Shown: positions 1 to 6,391 of the stretch, piece after piece
Position numbering within the stretch: the first letter of the stretch is position 1
How the letters are laid out: every line of letters begins with the position of its first letter
Source: Arcobacter sp. UBA7394
GTDB lineage: Bacteria; Campylobacterota; Campylobacteria; Campylobacterales; Arcobacteraceae
NCBI GenBank assembly: GCA_002470185.1
Contig: DKNG01000061.1
Coordinates: 1-8,927, forward strand
DNA: 8,927 bases
Reading direction: 5' to 3'
Program-made: the position numbers and the translations under genes
Notes under the pieces: model-generated
Seen by the model: the letters and a program-made list of their open reading frames with translations, nothing else
Told to the model about the DNA's origin: nothing
Databases searched by the model: none

Positions 1-611
1 CTTGCATAATTTTCATCAGGATGTTGATTCCCATTCTCTTTTTTATTGTTTAAGTGAGTTAAATAAACTCCCATACAAGGATGTAAAGATACTTTTTTTA
101 GGATATCACTGTAGTTCCCAAAAGCATTTTCATAAAAAATATCATAAAAATTTGCCATTCCTAGGGCATCTAACTCTAAGTTTGATTTATCGGAAATAAC
201 AATAATTTCACTTAAAGCCTGAGCAATTCTATGTCTTACTAAGTCATTACTATCAATTTCTTTTGCATTTGTTATAGGATTATTTACACTCATATTACTA
301 TTTGCTTTTGCTAAAGTTCTATGCCACCATGCCATTCTAAAATAAAAGTTATACGGTAGTGTTGCATTTCCAACTCCAATAATATTTCCACTCCCATTAT
401 CCCCTGAGGCTGTTATTGCTTGAGTTCTAAAATCTTGCCAAATTTGATTTACTCTATTTTCAAAACGATCTGTATTATCAAAACTTGAATTTAATTGATT
501 ATCAAGCCATGTTTCAATTCCTGTACTTGCAACATTTGAAATGGTGTCATAATTTGCACCTAGTGTTGCTTGCATTAAAAAAAATGATGCATCTTCTAAA
601 GTATCTGCCAT
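1..611 (-). CDS. DUF1800 family protein, N-terminal part (3' end beyond the window edge)
   Basis: Reading leftward from an ATG at 609-611, the frame stays open for 203 codons to the left edge, so the C-terminal half or more is missing. The visible protein begins MADTLEDASFFLMQATLGA. It carries a 'RMAWWHRTL' segment, then 'RHRIAQALSEIIVIS', and ends with 'HPCMGVYLTHLNNKK' and 'HPDENYA'. This order and wording fit the DUF1800 (PF08811) family, whose members have a 'MG.YL..L.N.K' plus 'PDENYARE.MQLF' core. DUF1800 proteins are usually around 450-600 residues and often sit beside a DUF1501 protein; their biochemical role is not established. No signal peptide is visible at this start. The start is supported by TAAGGA (reverse strand) six bases upstream. 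The gene is 131 bp downstream of the LOG-family gene on the same strand, probably its own transcription unit. Family assignment is from motif memory, without a profile search. Confidence 0.8.
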   Translation of the reverse strand, partial: MADTLEDASFFLMQATLGANYDTISNVASTGIETWLDNQLNSSFDNTDRFENRVNQIWQDFRTQAITASGDNGSGNIIGVGNATLPYNFYFRMAWWHRTLAKANSNMSVNNPITNAKEIDSNDLVRHRIAQALSEIIVISDKSNLELDALGMANFYDIFYENAFGNYSDILKKVSLHPCMGVYLTHLNNKKENGNQHPDENYA

Positions 612-617
612 TAAAGA

Positions 618-623
618 TCCTTA
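618..623 (-). promoter_or_regulatory. Shine-Dalgarno for the DUF1800 gene
   Basis: The reverse strand reads TAAGGA here, six bases before the ATG at 609-611. It fixes this ATG as the start although the frame contains further in-frame Met codons downstream. Confidence 0.6.
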
Positions 624-632
624 CTTGAAATA

Positions 633-649
633 TTAGACCAGTAGTCTAA
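633..649. repeat. Small inverted repeat in the leader of the DUF1800 gene
   Basis: TTAGAC (633-638) and GTCTAA (644-649) are perfect inverted arms around a 5-base centre. The element lies 22 bases upstream of the DUF1800 start codon, so it could be a leader hairpin or a dimeric-regulator site. It is short enough to arise by chance in AT-rich DNA. Confidence 0.3.
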
Positions 650-729
650 AAAACAGATTCTAAAACTTTTTTACTTAATTTTAGATTATTAAAAATATAT
701 TTTAAAGGGATTGTTTGTGTACGAGAGCT

Positions 730-762
730 TAGATAAACTAAGTTATTTTATTAGTTTATCTA
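730..762 (-). terminator. Stem-loop overlapping the stop codon of the LOG-family gene
   Basis: TAGATAAACTAA (730-741) pairs perfectly with TTAGTTTATCTA (751-762), a 12-bp stem with a 9-base loop. The TAA stop of the LOG-family gene (743-745 on the reverse strand) lies in the loop. On the minus-strand transcript the stem is followed by AGCTCTCG, not by a run of U, so it is not a classic intrinsic terminator. It may protect the 3' end or assist termination. The structure is seen directly; its function is inferred. Confidence 0.4.
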
Positions 763-1408
763 TTTCTTCTTCAATGAAGTCTTTGTTTAATAAAGCTGAT
801 ATATCTTTTTCAATTAATGCGATATCATCTGTTAATGTAATAAGATCTATGTCTTCTTTGTTTATCATTCCAGTTGGATATAGAGATTTTTTAATAAATT
901 TTACTAAGTATTTCCAATACTCAACACCAACTAAATATACTTTGAATCCACCTGCCATTTTACCTGTTTGTGTTAGTGTTAAAACTTCAAACATTTCATC
1001 TAAAGTTCCGAAACCACCGGGGAAAACTATACATGCTCTTGAATATTTAACTAACATATACTTTCTTGAAAAAAAGTAATTGAACATCAAGCTTTTTGTT
1101 GTATAAGGATTTGATGAATCCTCAAAAGGTAACTTAATACTTAATCCAATTGATTCAGCATTATTTGATTTGTATGCACCTCTATTAGCTGCTTCCATTA
1201 TTCCTTTACCACCGCCACTTATGATATTAATGCCTCTTTGGGCTAGGTTGTAGGCAAGTTTTTGGGCTAGAATTGCATGTTTATCTGATTGTGCAGTTCT
1301 TGCACTACCAAACATTGTTATATTATTTTCAAGATTTTGTAAAAGTTCTTTTCCTTCATTAAAATCATCAGCTATTCTTCTTTTGTAAATTGGGTCATCT
1401 TTTTTCAT
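743..1408 (-). CDS. LOG-family / TIGR00730 Rossmann-fold protein (nucleotide 5'-monophosphate phosphoribohydrolase-like)
   Basis: This 221-residue protein has the two signatures of the LOG ('lonely guy', formerly 'lysine decarboxylase-like') family: GGGKGIME at residues 65-72 and PGGFGTLDE at 130-138. The second forms the phosphate/ribose site and supplies the catalytic glutamate. FFSRKYMLVK (112-121) provides the conserved Arg/Lys before it. Characterised relatives cleave the N-glycosidic bond of nucleoside 5'-monophosphates, releasing a base and ribose 5-phosphate; plant and some bacterial members activate cytokinins. Whether this protein acts on cytokinin nucleotides or ordinary purine nucleotides cannot be read from sequence. 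It should be a soluble cytosolic oligomer. It starts at the ATG at 1406-1408, behind a very strong AAAGGAGG. It is divergent from the kinase gene. Old annotations as lysine decarboxylase would be wrong for this motif set. It is complete, with no sign of damage. Confidence 0.88.
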   Translation of the reverse strand: MKKDDPIYKRRIADDFNEGKELLQNLENNITMFGSARTAQSDKHAILAQKLAYNLAQRGINIISGGGKGIMEAANRGAYKSNNAESIGLSIKLPFEDSSNPYTTKSLMFNYFFSRKYMLVKYSRACIVFPGGFGTLDEMFEVLTLTQTGKMAGGFKVYLVGVEYWKYLVKFIKKSLYPTGMINKEDIDLITLTDDIALIEKDISALLNKDFIEEEIDKLIK

Positions 1409-1436
1409 GATTTCCTCCTTTATCCTTGTTATTTCT

Positions 1437-1442
1437 ATTATA
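1437..1442 (-). promoter_or_regulatory. Likely -10 box for the LOG-family gene
   Basis: The reverse strand reads TATAAT here, 28 bases before the start codon, which would give a leader of roughly 20 bases containing the AAAGGAGG ribosome site. No convincing -35 hexamer is visible, which is usual for the AT-rich sigma-70 promoters of Campylobacterota. Confidence 0.5.
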
Positions 1443-1505
1443 TGCCCACTTTTCTTATATAACCTATGCTTAGAAATATTAATTATTTTTTTTAAAAAAC
1501 TAAAA

Positions 1506-1522
1506 ACTCACTAATTACTCAC
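1506..1522 (+). promoter_or_regulatory. Tandem ACTCAC direct repeat, probable response-regulator box (kinase promoter)
   Basis: ACTCAC occurs at 1506-1511 and again at 1517-1522, exactly 11 bp apart, about one helical turn. The second copy ends 8 bp before the TATAAT at 1531, and the first covers the place where a -35 box would be. PhoB/OmpR-family regulators bind 11-bp-spaced direct repeats that replace a -35 element in this way. The same repeat with the same spacing precedes dctP. The repeats are seen directly; binding by the regulator encoded at 4201-4881 is inferred, and implies autoregulation. Confidence 0.65.
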
Positions 1523-1527
1523 CAAAT

Positions 1528-1536
1528 TGTTATAAT
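1528..1536 (+). promoter_or_regulatory. Extended -10 promoter element for the histidine kinase gene
   Basis: TGTTATAAT is a consensus TATAAT (1531-1536) preceded by TGn. It would start transcription about 20 bases before the TTG start codon. The block CCAAATTGTTATAAT (1522-1536) recurs with 13 of 15 identities at 7783-7797 in front of the small-protein/pxp unit. Confidence 0.65.
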
Positions 1537-1552
1537 GTTCATATATAAAGCT

Positions 1553-1558
1553 AAGGAG
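1553..1558 (+). promoter_or_regulatory. Shine-Dalgarno that decides a TTG start
   Basis: AAGGAG lies five bases before the TTG at 1564-1566. No ATG lies at a suitable distance in the frame, so this site supports TTG as the initiation codon of the kinase. Confidence 0.7.
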
Positions 1559-1563
1559 TCATT

Positions 1564-3105
1564 TTGTTTAGTGAAAAGAATATTCCAAAACTGATTATTT
1601 TAACACCAATAATAACAGTTTTTATGATTGCATTTTTTACAATATACTTTTTTATACAAAATCAGAATAATTATTTTGAGGAAGAAAGTTTACGTATTGA
1701 GAATGAATACATTCAAAAACAAAAAAAACTACTTGAAAAAGAAGTAAATTATATTATTAACTATTTAGAGCATACAGTTAAAAGAAATAAAAACTTAAAT
1801 GAGAAAGAATTAAAGTTTGAACTTTTAAAATATATTGAGTCAATTAGATATGAAAAATATGGATATATTTGGGTTCATGATACCTCTTATTATTTAAGAG
1901 CACACCCTTTTAGACAAAAAAGTATAAATACATATGATATAAATTTAAAAGATGCCATTGGTACTCTTATTACGAAGCAATTTATTGATGAAACAATAAA
2001 GAAACCAAATGGTGTTTTTATTGAATATTTTTGGGCAAAACCAAAAGAGATACACCCTTCTAAAAAGTTAGGATTTTTTAGACTATACGAGAAATATAAT
2101 TGGGTAATTGGATCAGGTTTATATATAGACGATATTCAAAAATCAATTTTTCAGAATAAAAAACTGCTAGAGAAAAGAATAAATAAATATATACGTCTTG
2201 TTGTAACTATTTCAATTTTAGTGATTTTATTTATTGGTTTATTGACTTTTTTTATCTCAAGAAAGATTATTCAAGTATTCAAAGATTATCAAGATAATGT
2301 ACAGAAAAAAGAGTTATTATTAGAAGATTTAAATCAAAATTTAGAGTTAAAAGTTGAGAAAGCAATTAATGATATTAAGAAAAAAGATAAGGCAATGCTT
2401 CATCAATCAAGACTAGCACGTATGGGTGCAATGCTTTCTATGATTGCTCATCAATGGCGACAACCCTTAAGTGAAGTTTCTGGAATTCTAATGGAATTAG
2501 AAACAGCAAATAAGTTTAATAATGTAAGTTCAGATTTAATAAATGAGTCTGTAAAAGATTCAAATAAACAAATACAGTTTATGTCAAATACAATAGAAGA
2601 TTTTAGAAACTTTTTTAAACCAGATAAACAAAAAATAGATTTTTATATACAAGATGCTTGTAATGAAGCTCTTACTTTAGTGGATGCTTCTATTAAAAAC
2701 TTTAATATTGAATTAAAACAAAATATAAAAGAGAATTGTCTAATTCATGGCTATGAAAGAGAATTCTCTCAAGTGATTTTAAATCTAATGTCTAATGCAA
2801 AAGATGTATTAATACAAAGAGAGATTATAAATCCTTCAATATATTTAGAGTTAGATAGACAAGATAATTATGCAATTATTAAAGTTTTAGATAATGCTGG
2901 AGGAATAGAGGAAGAGCATATTGATCTAATTTTTGAACCATATTTTACAACAAAAAGTGCAGCAAAAGGGACAGGTCTTGGACTGTATATGGCAAAAATG
3001 ATTATTGAAAAAAACATGGGAGGAGAATTAATGGTTGAAAATACACAAGAGGGTGCACAGTTTTTAATTATTTTACCAATTGATGATATGAAAAAAAATG
3101 AATAG
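1564..3105 (+). CDS. Cache-domain sensor histidine kinase
   Basis: A 513-residue membrane-bound kinase. Membrane segment 1 is at about residues 9-31. A periplasmic single-Cache region (about 35-205) includes 'YGYIWVHD', 'HPFRQKS', 'VFIEYFWAKP' and 'WVIGSGLYIDDI', wording typical of the sCache_2 type that binds small carboxylates or amino acids. Membrane segment 2 is at about 210-231, followed by a charged coiled coil (about 236-280). The dimerisation/phosphoacceptor helix holds H296 in 'AHQWRQPL'. The ATPase domain has the N box with N407 and N411, 'DNAGG' (D443), 'FEPYFTT' and the G2 loop 'GTGLGLYMAK' (469-478), so it looks catalytically complete. No HAMP domain is evident. The start is TTG with a good ribosome site, perhaps keeping expression low. 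The likely partner is the response regulator at 4201-4881, with an HD-GYP gene between. The promoter carries the ACTCAC tandem repeat. The ligand is unknown; 5-oxoproline or a related acid is a guess from the neighbours. Confidence 0.93.
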   Translation: MFSEKNIPKLIILTPIITVFMIAFFTIYFFIQNQNNYFEEESLRIENEYIQKQKKLLEKEVNYIINYLEHTVKRNKNLNEKELKFELLKYIESIRYEKYGYIWVHDTSYYLRAHPFRQKSINTYDINLKDAIGTLITKQFIDETIKKPNGVFIEYFWAKPKEIHPSKKLGFFRLYEKYNWVIGSGLYIDDIQKSIFQNKKLLEKRINKYIRLVVTISILVILFIGLLTFFISRKIIQVFKDYQDNVQKKELLLEDLNQNLELKVEKAINDIKKKDKAMLHQSRLARMGAMLSMIAHQWRQPLSEVSGILMELETANKFNNVSSDLINESVKDSNKQIQFMSNTIEDFRNFFKPDKQKIDFYIQDACNEALTLVDASIKNFNIELKQNIKENCLIHGYEREFSQVILNLMSNAKDVLIQREIINPSIYLELDRQDNYAIIKVLDNAGGIEEEHIDLIFEPYFTTKSAAKGTGLGLYMAKMIIEKNMGGELMVENTQEGAQFLIILPIDDMKKNE

Positions 3106-3126
3106 TCACTAAAATGACACTTTTTT
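3105..3126 (+). terminator. Weak hairpin plus T-run after the kinase gene
   Basis: GTCA (3105-3108) can pair with TGAC (3115-3118) around a 6-base loop, followed two bases later by six T (3121-3126). The 4-bp stem is too short for a strong terminator; at most it could attenuate reading into the HD-GYP gene. Confidence 0.2.
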
Positions 3127-3192
3127 GATACCTTATTAAAGTACTCTGCTTTATTCAAATGTGATAACAAAATAACTCAATATGGTGATAAA

Positions 3193-4149
3193 ATGAAAAA
3201 ATCTAATAAGGCTTGTGTTTTCTCAGTTCCAAGGGCAGTTTTAAATATAAATAAAAAATATGATTATCCTATTTATAGAAAAGTGGATGAAAAGATTTTT
3301 AGAATTTTATTAGATAAAAATAATGTCTATGATGAAAGAAAAGACCTTTTTATTAGGGACGAAAATATTGAACAAGTGTTTATTGATGTTCAAGATAAAC
3401 TAAAATATCAAGATGATATTCAAGAACATATCTCTAATATTATCGATGATGATAATATTTCATTAAATATAAAAGCTGGGTTAATAAATGATATTGCAAA
3501 AGAGACAGTAAATGATCTTTTTGAGAATGAATTAGATTTCAAAAAATTACAAAAAGTTGATAACCTATTATCAAATAGTATTGATTTTATTCTAAAAGAC
3601 GATACTGCTCTTGATACAATGCTTAAGATAACATCTTATGATTATTATACATATACTCATTGTATTGATGTATCAACTTATTGTATGGGATTTGGTTTAT
3701 ATTTAGGTCTTAATAAAGATGATGTAAAACTTCTAGGAAAAGCTGGAATGCTCCATGATATTGGTAAAAAATATATTGATAGAAGTATTATTTGTAAAAA
3801 AGGTAGATTAACAAAAGAAGAGATTGCTATTGTGCAAAGACATCCTGTATATTCTGCTCAGATGTTACAAATAAAAGGTGAGCCAGATATAAGACTTCTT
3901 AGAATTGTAGAACAACACCATGAAAAATGTGATGGCACTGGTTATCCAAAAGGTTTGCAAGAACATGAAATAGATGATTTTGCAAAAATAGTTAGTATTT
4001 GTGATATATTTAATGCACTTACAACTAGACGAACATATAAAGATAGAATGACTACATACGATGCAATTATGCTTATGTATGAAAAAATGGGTAATGAACT
4101 TTGTTTATTTTACTTAGAAAAATTTGTTAAGTTTCTCAAGCTATCTTAA
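3193..4149 (+). CDS. HD-GYP domain protein, probable cyclic-di-GMP phosphodiesterase
   Basis: A 318-residue soluble protein. The first ~140 residues are a charged N-terminal region I do not recognise, with no membrane segment. The HD-GYP domain spans about 150-310 and keeps the usual signature: H156 in 'THCIDVS', H188-D189 in 'LHDIGK', H217 in 'RHPVYSA', H242-H243 in 'EQHHE', then 'DGTGYP' with GYP at 250-252, and 'CDIFNALTTRRTYK' with D271. With all metal ligands and the GYP triad present, hydrolysis of cyclic-di-GMP to pGpG or GMP is expected. It starts 87 bp after the kinase and ends 51 bp before the response regulator, same strand, so probably belongs to the same signalling unit. The ATG at 3193 has only a weak upstream ribosome site (TGGTGAT), suggesting modest translation. 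The N-terminal region may be a regulatory or partner-binding part; it is not a recognisable receiver domain. Confidence 0.9.
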   Translation: MKKSNKACVFSVPRAVLNINKKYDYPIYRKVDEKIFRILLDKNNVYDERKDLFIRDENIEQVFIDVQDKLKYQDDIQEHISNIIDDDNISLNIKAGLINDIAKETVNDLFENELDFKKLQKVDNLLSNSIDFILKDDTALDTMLKITSYDYYTYTHCIDVSTYCMGFGLYLGLNKDDVKLLGKAGMLHDIGKKYIDRSIICKKGRLTKEEIAIVQRHPVYSAQMLQIKGEPDIRLLRIVEQHHEKCDGTGYPKGLQEHEIDDFAKIVSICDIFNALTTRRTYKDRMTTYDAIMLMYEKMGNELCLFYLEKFVKFLKLS

Positions 4150-4154
4150 CAAAT
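4122..4154 (+). terminator. Stem-loop overlapping the stop codon of the HD-GYP gene
   Basis: ATTTGTTAAG (4122-4131) and CTTAACAAAT (4145-4154) form a perfect 10-bp stem around a 13-base loop; the TAA stop (4147-4149) lies in the right arm. A TTTTT run begins only about 12 bases beyond the stem (after CCTAATGCCTG), so classic termination is doubtful. It may be an mRNA-stability or processing element before the regulator gene. Confidence 0.35.
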
Positions 4155-4190
4155 CCTAATGCCTGTTTTTATAAAATAGTATTATAAATA

Positions 4191-4195
4191 AAGGG
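4191..4195 (+). promoter_or_regulatory. Shine-Dalgarno for the response regulator
   Basis: AAGGG lies five bases before the ATG at 4201 and fixes that start. Confidence 0.6.
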
Positions 4196-4200
4196 TCTAT

Positions 4201-4881
4201 ATGGAAAATCTACTTAGTCAACTTCAAAACTATACAGTTCTTTGTGTAGAAGATGAAGATGGAATTCGAAAAAGATTAGTTAACACACTAAAATATTACT
4301 TCCATGAGGTTTATGAGGCTTCAAATGGAGATGATGGATATGATTTATATAAAGAGTATAAACCAAGCCTAATAATTAGTGATATTGAAATGCCAAATAA
4401 AAATGGTATATCAATGATAGAAGACATTAGAAAAAGTGATCTTGATACTATTGTAATAATGATTACAGCTTACAGTACAGAAGAGTACTTACTTGAATTA
4501 ATTAATTTAAATATCAATCAATATATTTTAAAACCTGTGAATTCTGAATTACTTTTAAATGGAATTGTGAAATCTTTTGGAAATAAATTAATCAATAAAA
4601 TTGAGTTTAACGAAGAATTGCATTTTGATATGCAAGCAAGGGAACTTATATACAAAGAAGAAATTATCCCTTTGAGGAAGAGGGATAAAGACTTCATTTT
4701 GCTCTTACATAAAAATAAAAATTGTGTTGTTAGCTACGATTTAATCGAAGAGAATCTTTGGCGGGATAGGTCAATGAGTATGAGTGCCCTAAAGACATTT
4801 ATTAAGGAGTTCCGCCAAAGAGTTCCAATCGATTTGATTGTAAATATACCCCAAGAAGGTTACAAATTAATTACTTTTTAA
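4201..4881 (+). CDS. OmpR/PhoB-type DNA-binding response regulator
   Basis: A 226-residue cytosolic regulator in two parts. The receiver domain (about 12-125) has the acidic pair E17/D18 in 'VLCVEDED', the phosphorylated aspartate D61 in 'IISDIEMPNKNG', T89 in 'MITAYS' and K111 in 'YILKPV', so all phosphorelay residues are in place. The C-terminal winged-helix domain (about 137-226) has a recognition-helix region 'SMSALKTFIKEFRQRV' and the final hairpin 'IPQEGYKL', as in Trans_Reg_C proteins. It is the natural partner of the kinase at 1564-3105. It ends only three bases before the ACTCAC tandem repeat in front of dctP, with no terminator between, so some read-through into the TRAP genes is possible. 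Its family binds 11-bp direct repeats, which matches the ACTCAC repeats before the kinase, dctP and (in part) the pxp unit; it is inferred to activate all three. The exact inducing signal is not readable. Confidence 0.93.
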   Translation: MENLLSQLQNYTVLCVEDEDGIRKRLVNTLKYYFHEVYEASNGDDGYDLYKEYKPSLIISDIEMPNKNGISMIEDIRKSDLDTIVIMITAYSTEEYLLELINLNINQYILKPVNSELLLNGIVKSFGNKLINKIEFNEELHFDMQARELIYKEEIIPLRKRDKDFILLLHKNKNCVVSYDLIEENLWRDRSMSMSALKTFIKEFRQRVPIDLIVNIPQEGYKLITF

Positions 4882-4884
4882 AAA

Positions 4885-4901
4885 ACTCACTATAAACTCA
4901 C
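4885..4901 (+). promoter_or_regulatory. Tandem ACTCAC direct repeat, probable response-regulator box (TRAP promoter)
   Basis: ACTCAC occurs at 4885-4890 and 4896-4901 with the same 11-bp period as at the kinase promoter, and both sites share the wider start AAAACTCACTA. The box starts three bases after the response-regulator stop codon and ends 45 bp before the dctP start. The -10 element is unclear: TATATT (4905-4910) and TTTAAA (4910-4915, at the same 8-bp distance as the TATAAT of the kinase promoter) are both candidates. Regulator binding is inferred. Confidence 0.65.
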
Positions 4902-4934
4902 TTGTATATTTTAAACTTCTTATATCAATTAACT

Positions 4935-4940
4935 AAGGAG
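4935..4940 (+). promoter_or_regulatory. Shine-Dalgarno that sets the dctP start
   Basis: AAGGAG lies six bases before the ATG at 4947. It rules out the upstream in-frame ATG at 4902, which has no ribosome site, overlaps the promoter region, and would add 15 residues in front of an obvious signal peptide. Confidence 0.85.
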
Positions 4941-4946
4941 TTTCAA

Positions 4947-5903
4947 ATGATTAAAAAAAGTTTAATAGTACTTTCAATAGCAGGTGTTGCGTTTGCTGGA
5001 AATGTAAAAATGGATTTAAATGCAAAGTATGGAGCAAATAACTTTCATACAAAAGGTGCTGTAGAGTTCTCAAAGCTTGTAAAAGATTACACAAAAGGTT
5101 CAGTTAATATCACTGTTCACCCAGGGTCTGCACTTATTAAAGGTAATCCTTTAAAAGCTGTAAAAGATGGAACTGTTGCAATGACTGATATGTTCATTCC
5201 TTTCACATCAGGTGGAGGTAAAGTATTTGGTGTTTCTGCATTACCATTTATTGCAAGCTCTTACGATGACGCTTTCAAATTATACCAATTATCTAAACCA
5301 GCATATGAAAAAACTGCTAAAAAATGGAATCAAAAATTCCTTTATTCTGTAACATGGCCAGCATCTGGTTTTTACTCTAAAAAAGAATTAACTTCAATTT
5401 CTGATTTTAAAGGTGTTAAAACTAGAACTTATGACAAAAATTCAGCTGCATTTGTAAACAAAGCTGGTGGTTCGGCTGTTGCATTACCATGGGGTGAGGT
5501 TTACTCTTCATTAAGAACTGGAATGGTTGATTCTGTTGTAACTTCGTCTTCATCTGGAAAAGATGGTAAGTTTTGGGAAGTATTAGATAACTATACAAAA
5601 ATCAACTATGCATACCCATTACAAGCAGTTACTATTAACTTAGATTACTGGAACGCTTTAAACAAAGATCAAAAAGATGCACTTACAAGAGCAGCAGCTT
5701 TAATTGAGAAAAAACAATGGGAAGCTGTAAAAGTAGAAGAAAAAACTGCATTAGAAACATTAGCTAAAAATGGAATTAAAATTAATGAAGCAAGTCCTGA
5801 ACTTAAAAAAGAGTTAGATGGTATTGCTTTAGAATTATTAACTCAATACTTAGAAGGTGCTAACTCTCAAATCCAAGGGATTTTCAAAGAGTATAGAAAG
5901 TAA
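4947..5903 (+). CDS. dctP: TRAP transporter periplasmic solute-binding protein
   Basis: This 318-residue protein captures a carboxylate solute in the periplasm and delivers it to the DctQM membrane pair; uptake is driven by an ion gradient. From the ATG at 4947 it opens with a signal peptide MIKKSLIVLSIAGVAFA, with a likely cut after A17 (AFA). The mature part shows the DctP fold pattern, including 'FKGVKTRTYDKN' with R160, the arginine that in this family salt-bridges the ligand carboxylate. It is followed by 'GGSAVALPWGEVYSSLRTGMVDSVVTSSSSGKDG' (174-207, given in part). The W182-E184 patch and the 'TSSSSGKDGKFWE' stretch resemble, from memory, the DctP subfamily that binds pyroglutamate (Bordetella DctP6/DctP7), in line with the pxp genes downstream; this needs an alignment. 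It is the first gene of dctPQM, five bases before dctQ. It uses more GAC, TTC and AAC codons than its neighbours by eye, consistent with high expression. Confidence 0.93.
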   Translation: MIKKSLIVLSIAGVAFAGNVKMDLNAKYGANNFHTKGAVEFSKLVKDYTKGSVNITVHPGSALIKGNPLKAVKDGTVAMTDMFIPFTSGGGKVFGVSALPFIASSYDDAFKLYQLSKPAYEKTAKKWNQKFLYSVTWPASGFYSKKELTSISDFKGVKTRTYDKNSAAFVNKAGGSAVALPWGEVYSSLRTGMVDSVVTSSSSGKDGKFWEVLDNYTKINYAYPLQAVTINLDYWNALNKDQKDALTRAAALIEKKQWEAVKVEEKTALETLAKNGIKINEASPELKKELDGIALELLTQYLEGANSQIQGIFKEYRK

Positions 5904-5908
5904 TTAAT

Positions 5909-6391
5909 ATGAATTTCTTTAACATTATAGATAAGTTGAGCAAAGGCTCAGCTTACCTAGCGGGATTCACGCTAGTGTCACTAGTTTTATTAATATTAAC
6001 GGAAATCTTTTTAAGATCGTTTTTTGATATTTCTACAATGATTGCTGATGAGTATAGTGGATATTTATATCTAGCTTCTATCTTTTTAGCATTAGCTTAT
6101 GCATTTTCTCAAGATGCCCACATCAGAATTAACATAGTTACTTCAAGGTTATCAAAAAAAGTAAATAAAAAAATCGATATTCTTGCAGCAATTATCACAT
6201 TAGCTGTATTGGCTTTTGCATTATATAGAACAATTTTATTTACATATGATTCATATGAATTAGAGATGTTATCAGAAAACGTTTCAGAAACACCTCTTTA
6301 TTTAACTCAACTTGCAATGCCAATAGGTATAACTATTTTTATGTTAGTTGTAGTTGCATTTATTTTCAAAGGATTCTCAAATGATAGCTGA
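5909..6391 (+). CDS. dctQ: TRAP transporter small permease subunit
   Basis: A 160-residue inner-membrane protein with the four membrane segments expected of DctQ, at about residues 15-35, 50-67, 89-111 and 131-153. Family-like stretches include 'DEYSGYLYLASIFLALAYAF' and 'DAHIRINIV' after the second segment, and 'TPLYLTQLAMPIG' before the last. DctQ pairs with DctM as a helper/scaffold subunit of the symporter. The start codon lies five bases after the dctP stop with only a weak ribosome site (GAAAG), so translation probably depends on ribosomes arriving from dctP, which would also keep it below the binding protein in amount. The end overlaps dctM by 11 bases. Confidence 0.92.
   Translation: MNFFNIIDKLSKGSAYLAGFTLVSLVLLILTEIFLRSFFDISTMIADEYSGYLYLASIFLALAYAFSQDAHIRINIVTSRLSKKVNKKIDILAAIITLAVLAFALYRTILFTYDSYELEMLSENVSETPLYLTQLAMPIGITIFMLVVVAFIFKGFSNDS

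Noticed and set aside
2..199. 65-codon plus-strand frame at the left edge
   Set aside because: Antisense to the DUF1800 coding frame, which is open across the whole edge and matches a known family.
711..1079. Open frame of 122 codons on the plus strand
   Set aside because: It lies antisense inside the LOG-family gene, has no ribosome site, and its protein has no recognisable features; the minus-strand frame carries clear family motifs.
2868..3170. 100-codon minus-strand frame opposite the end of the kinase
   Set aside because: It is the antisense shadow of the ATPase domain region; no ribosome site or family motif.
3106..3192. Possible separate promoter for the HD-GYP gene (TTGATA at 3125, TTTATT at 3150)
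   Set aside because: The 19-bp spacing and poor -10 match are not convincing, and no ACTCAC box is present; co-transcription with the kinase is at least as likely.
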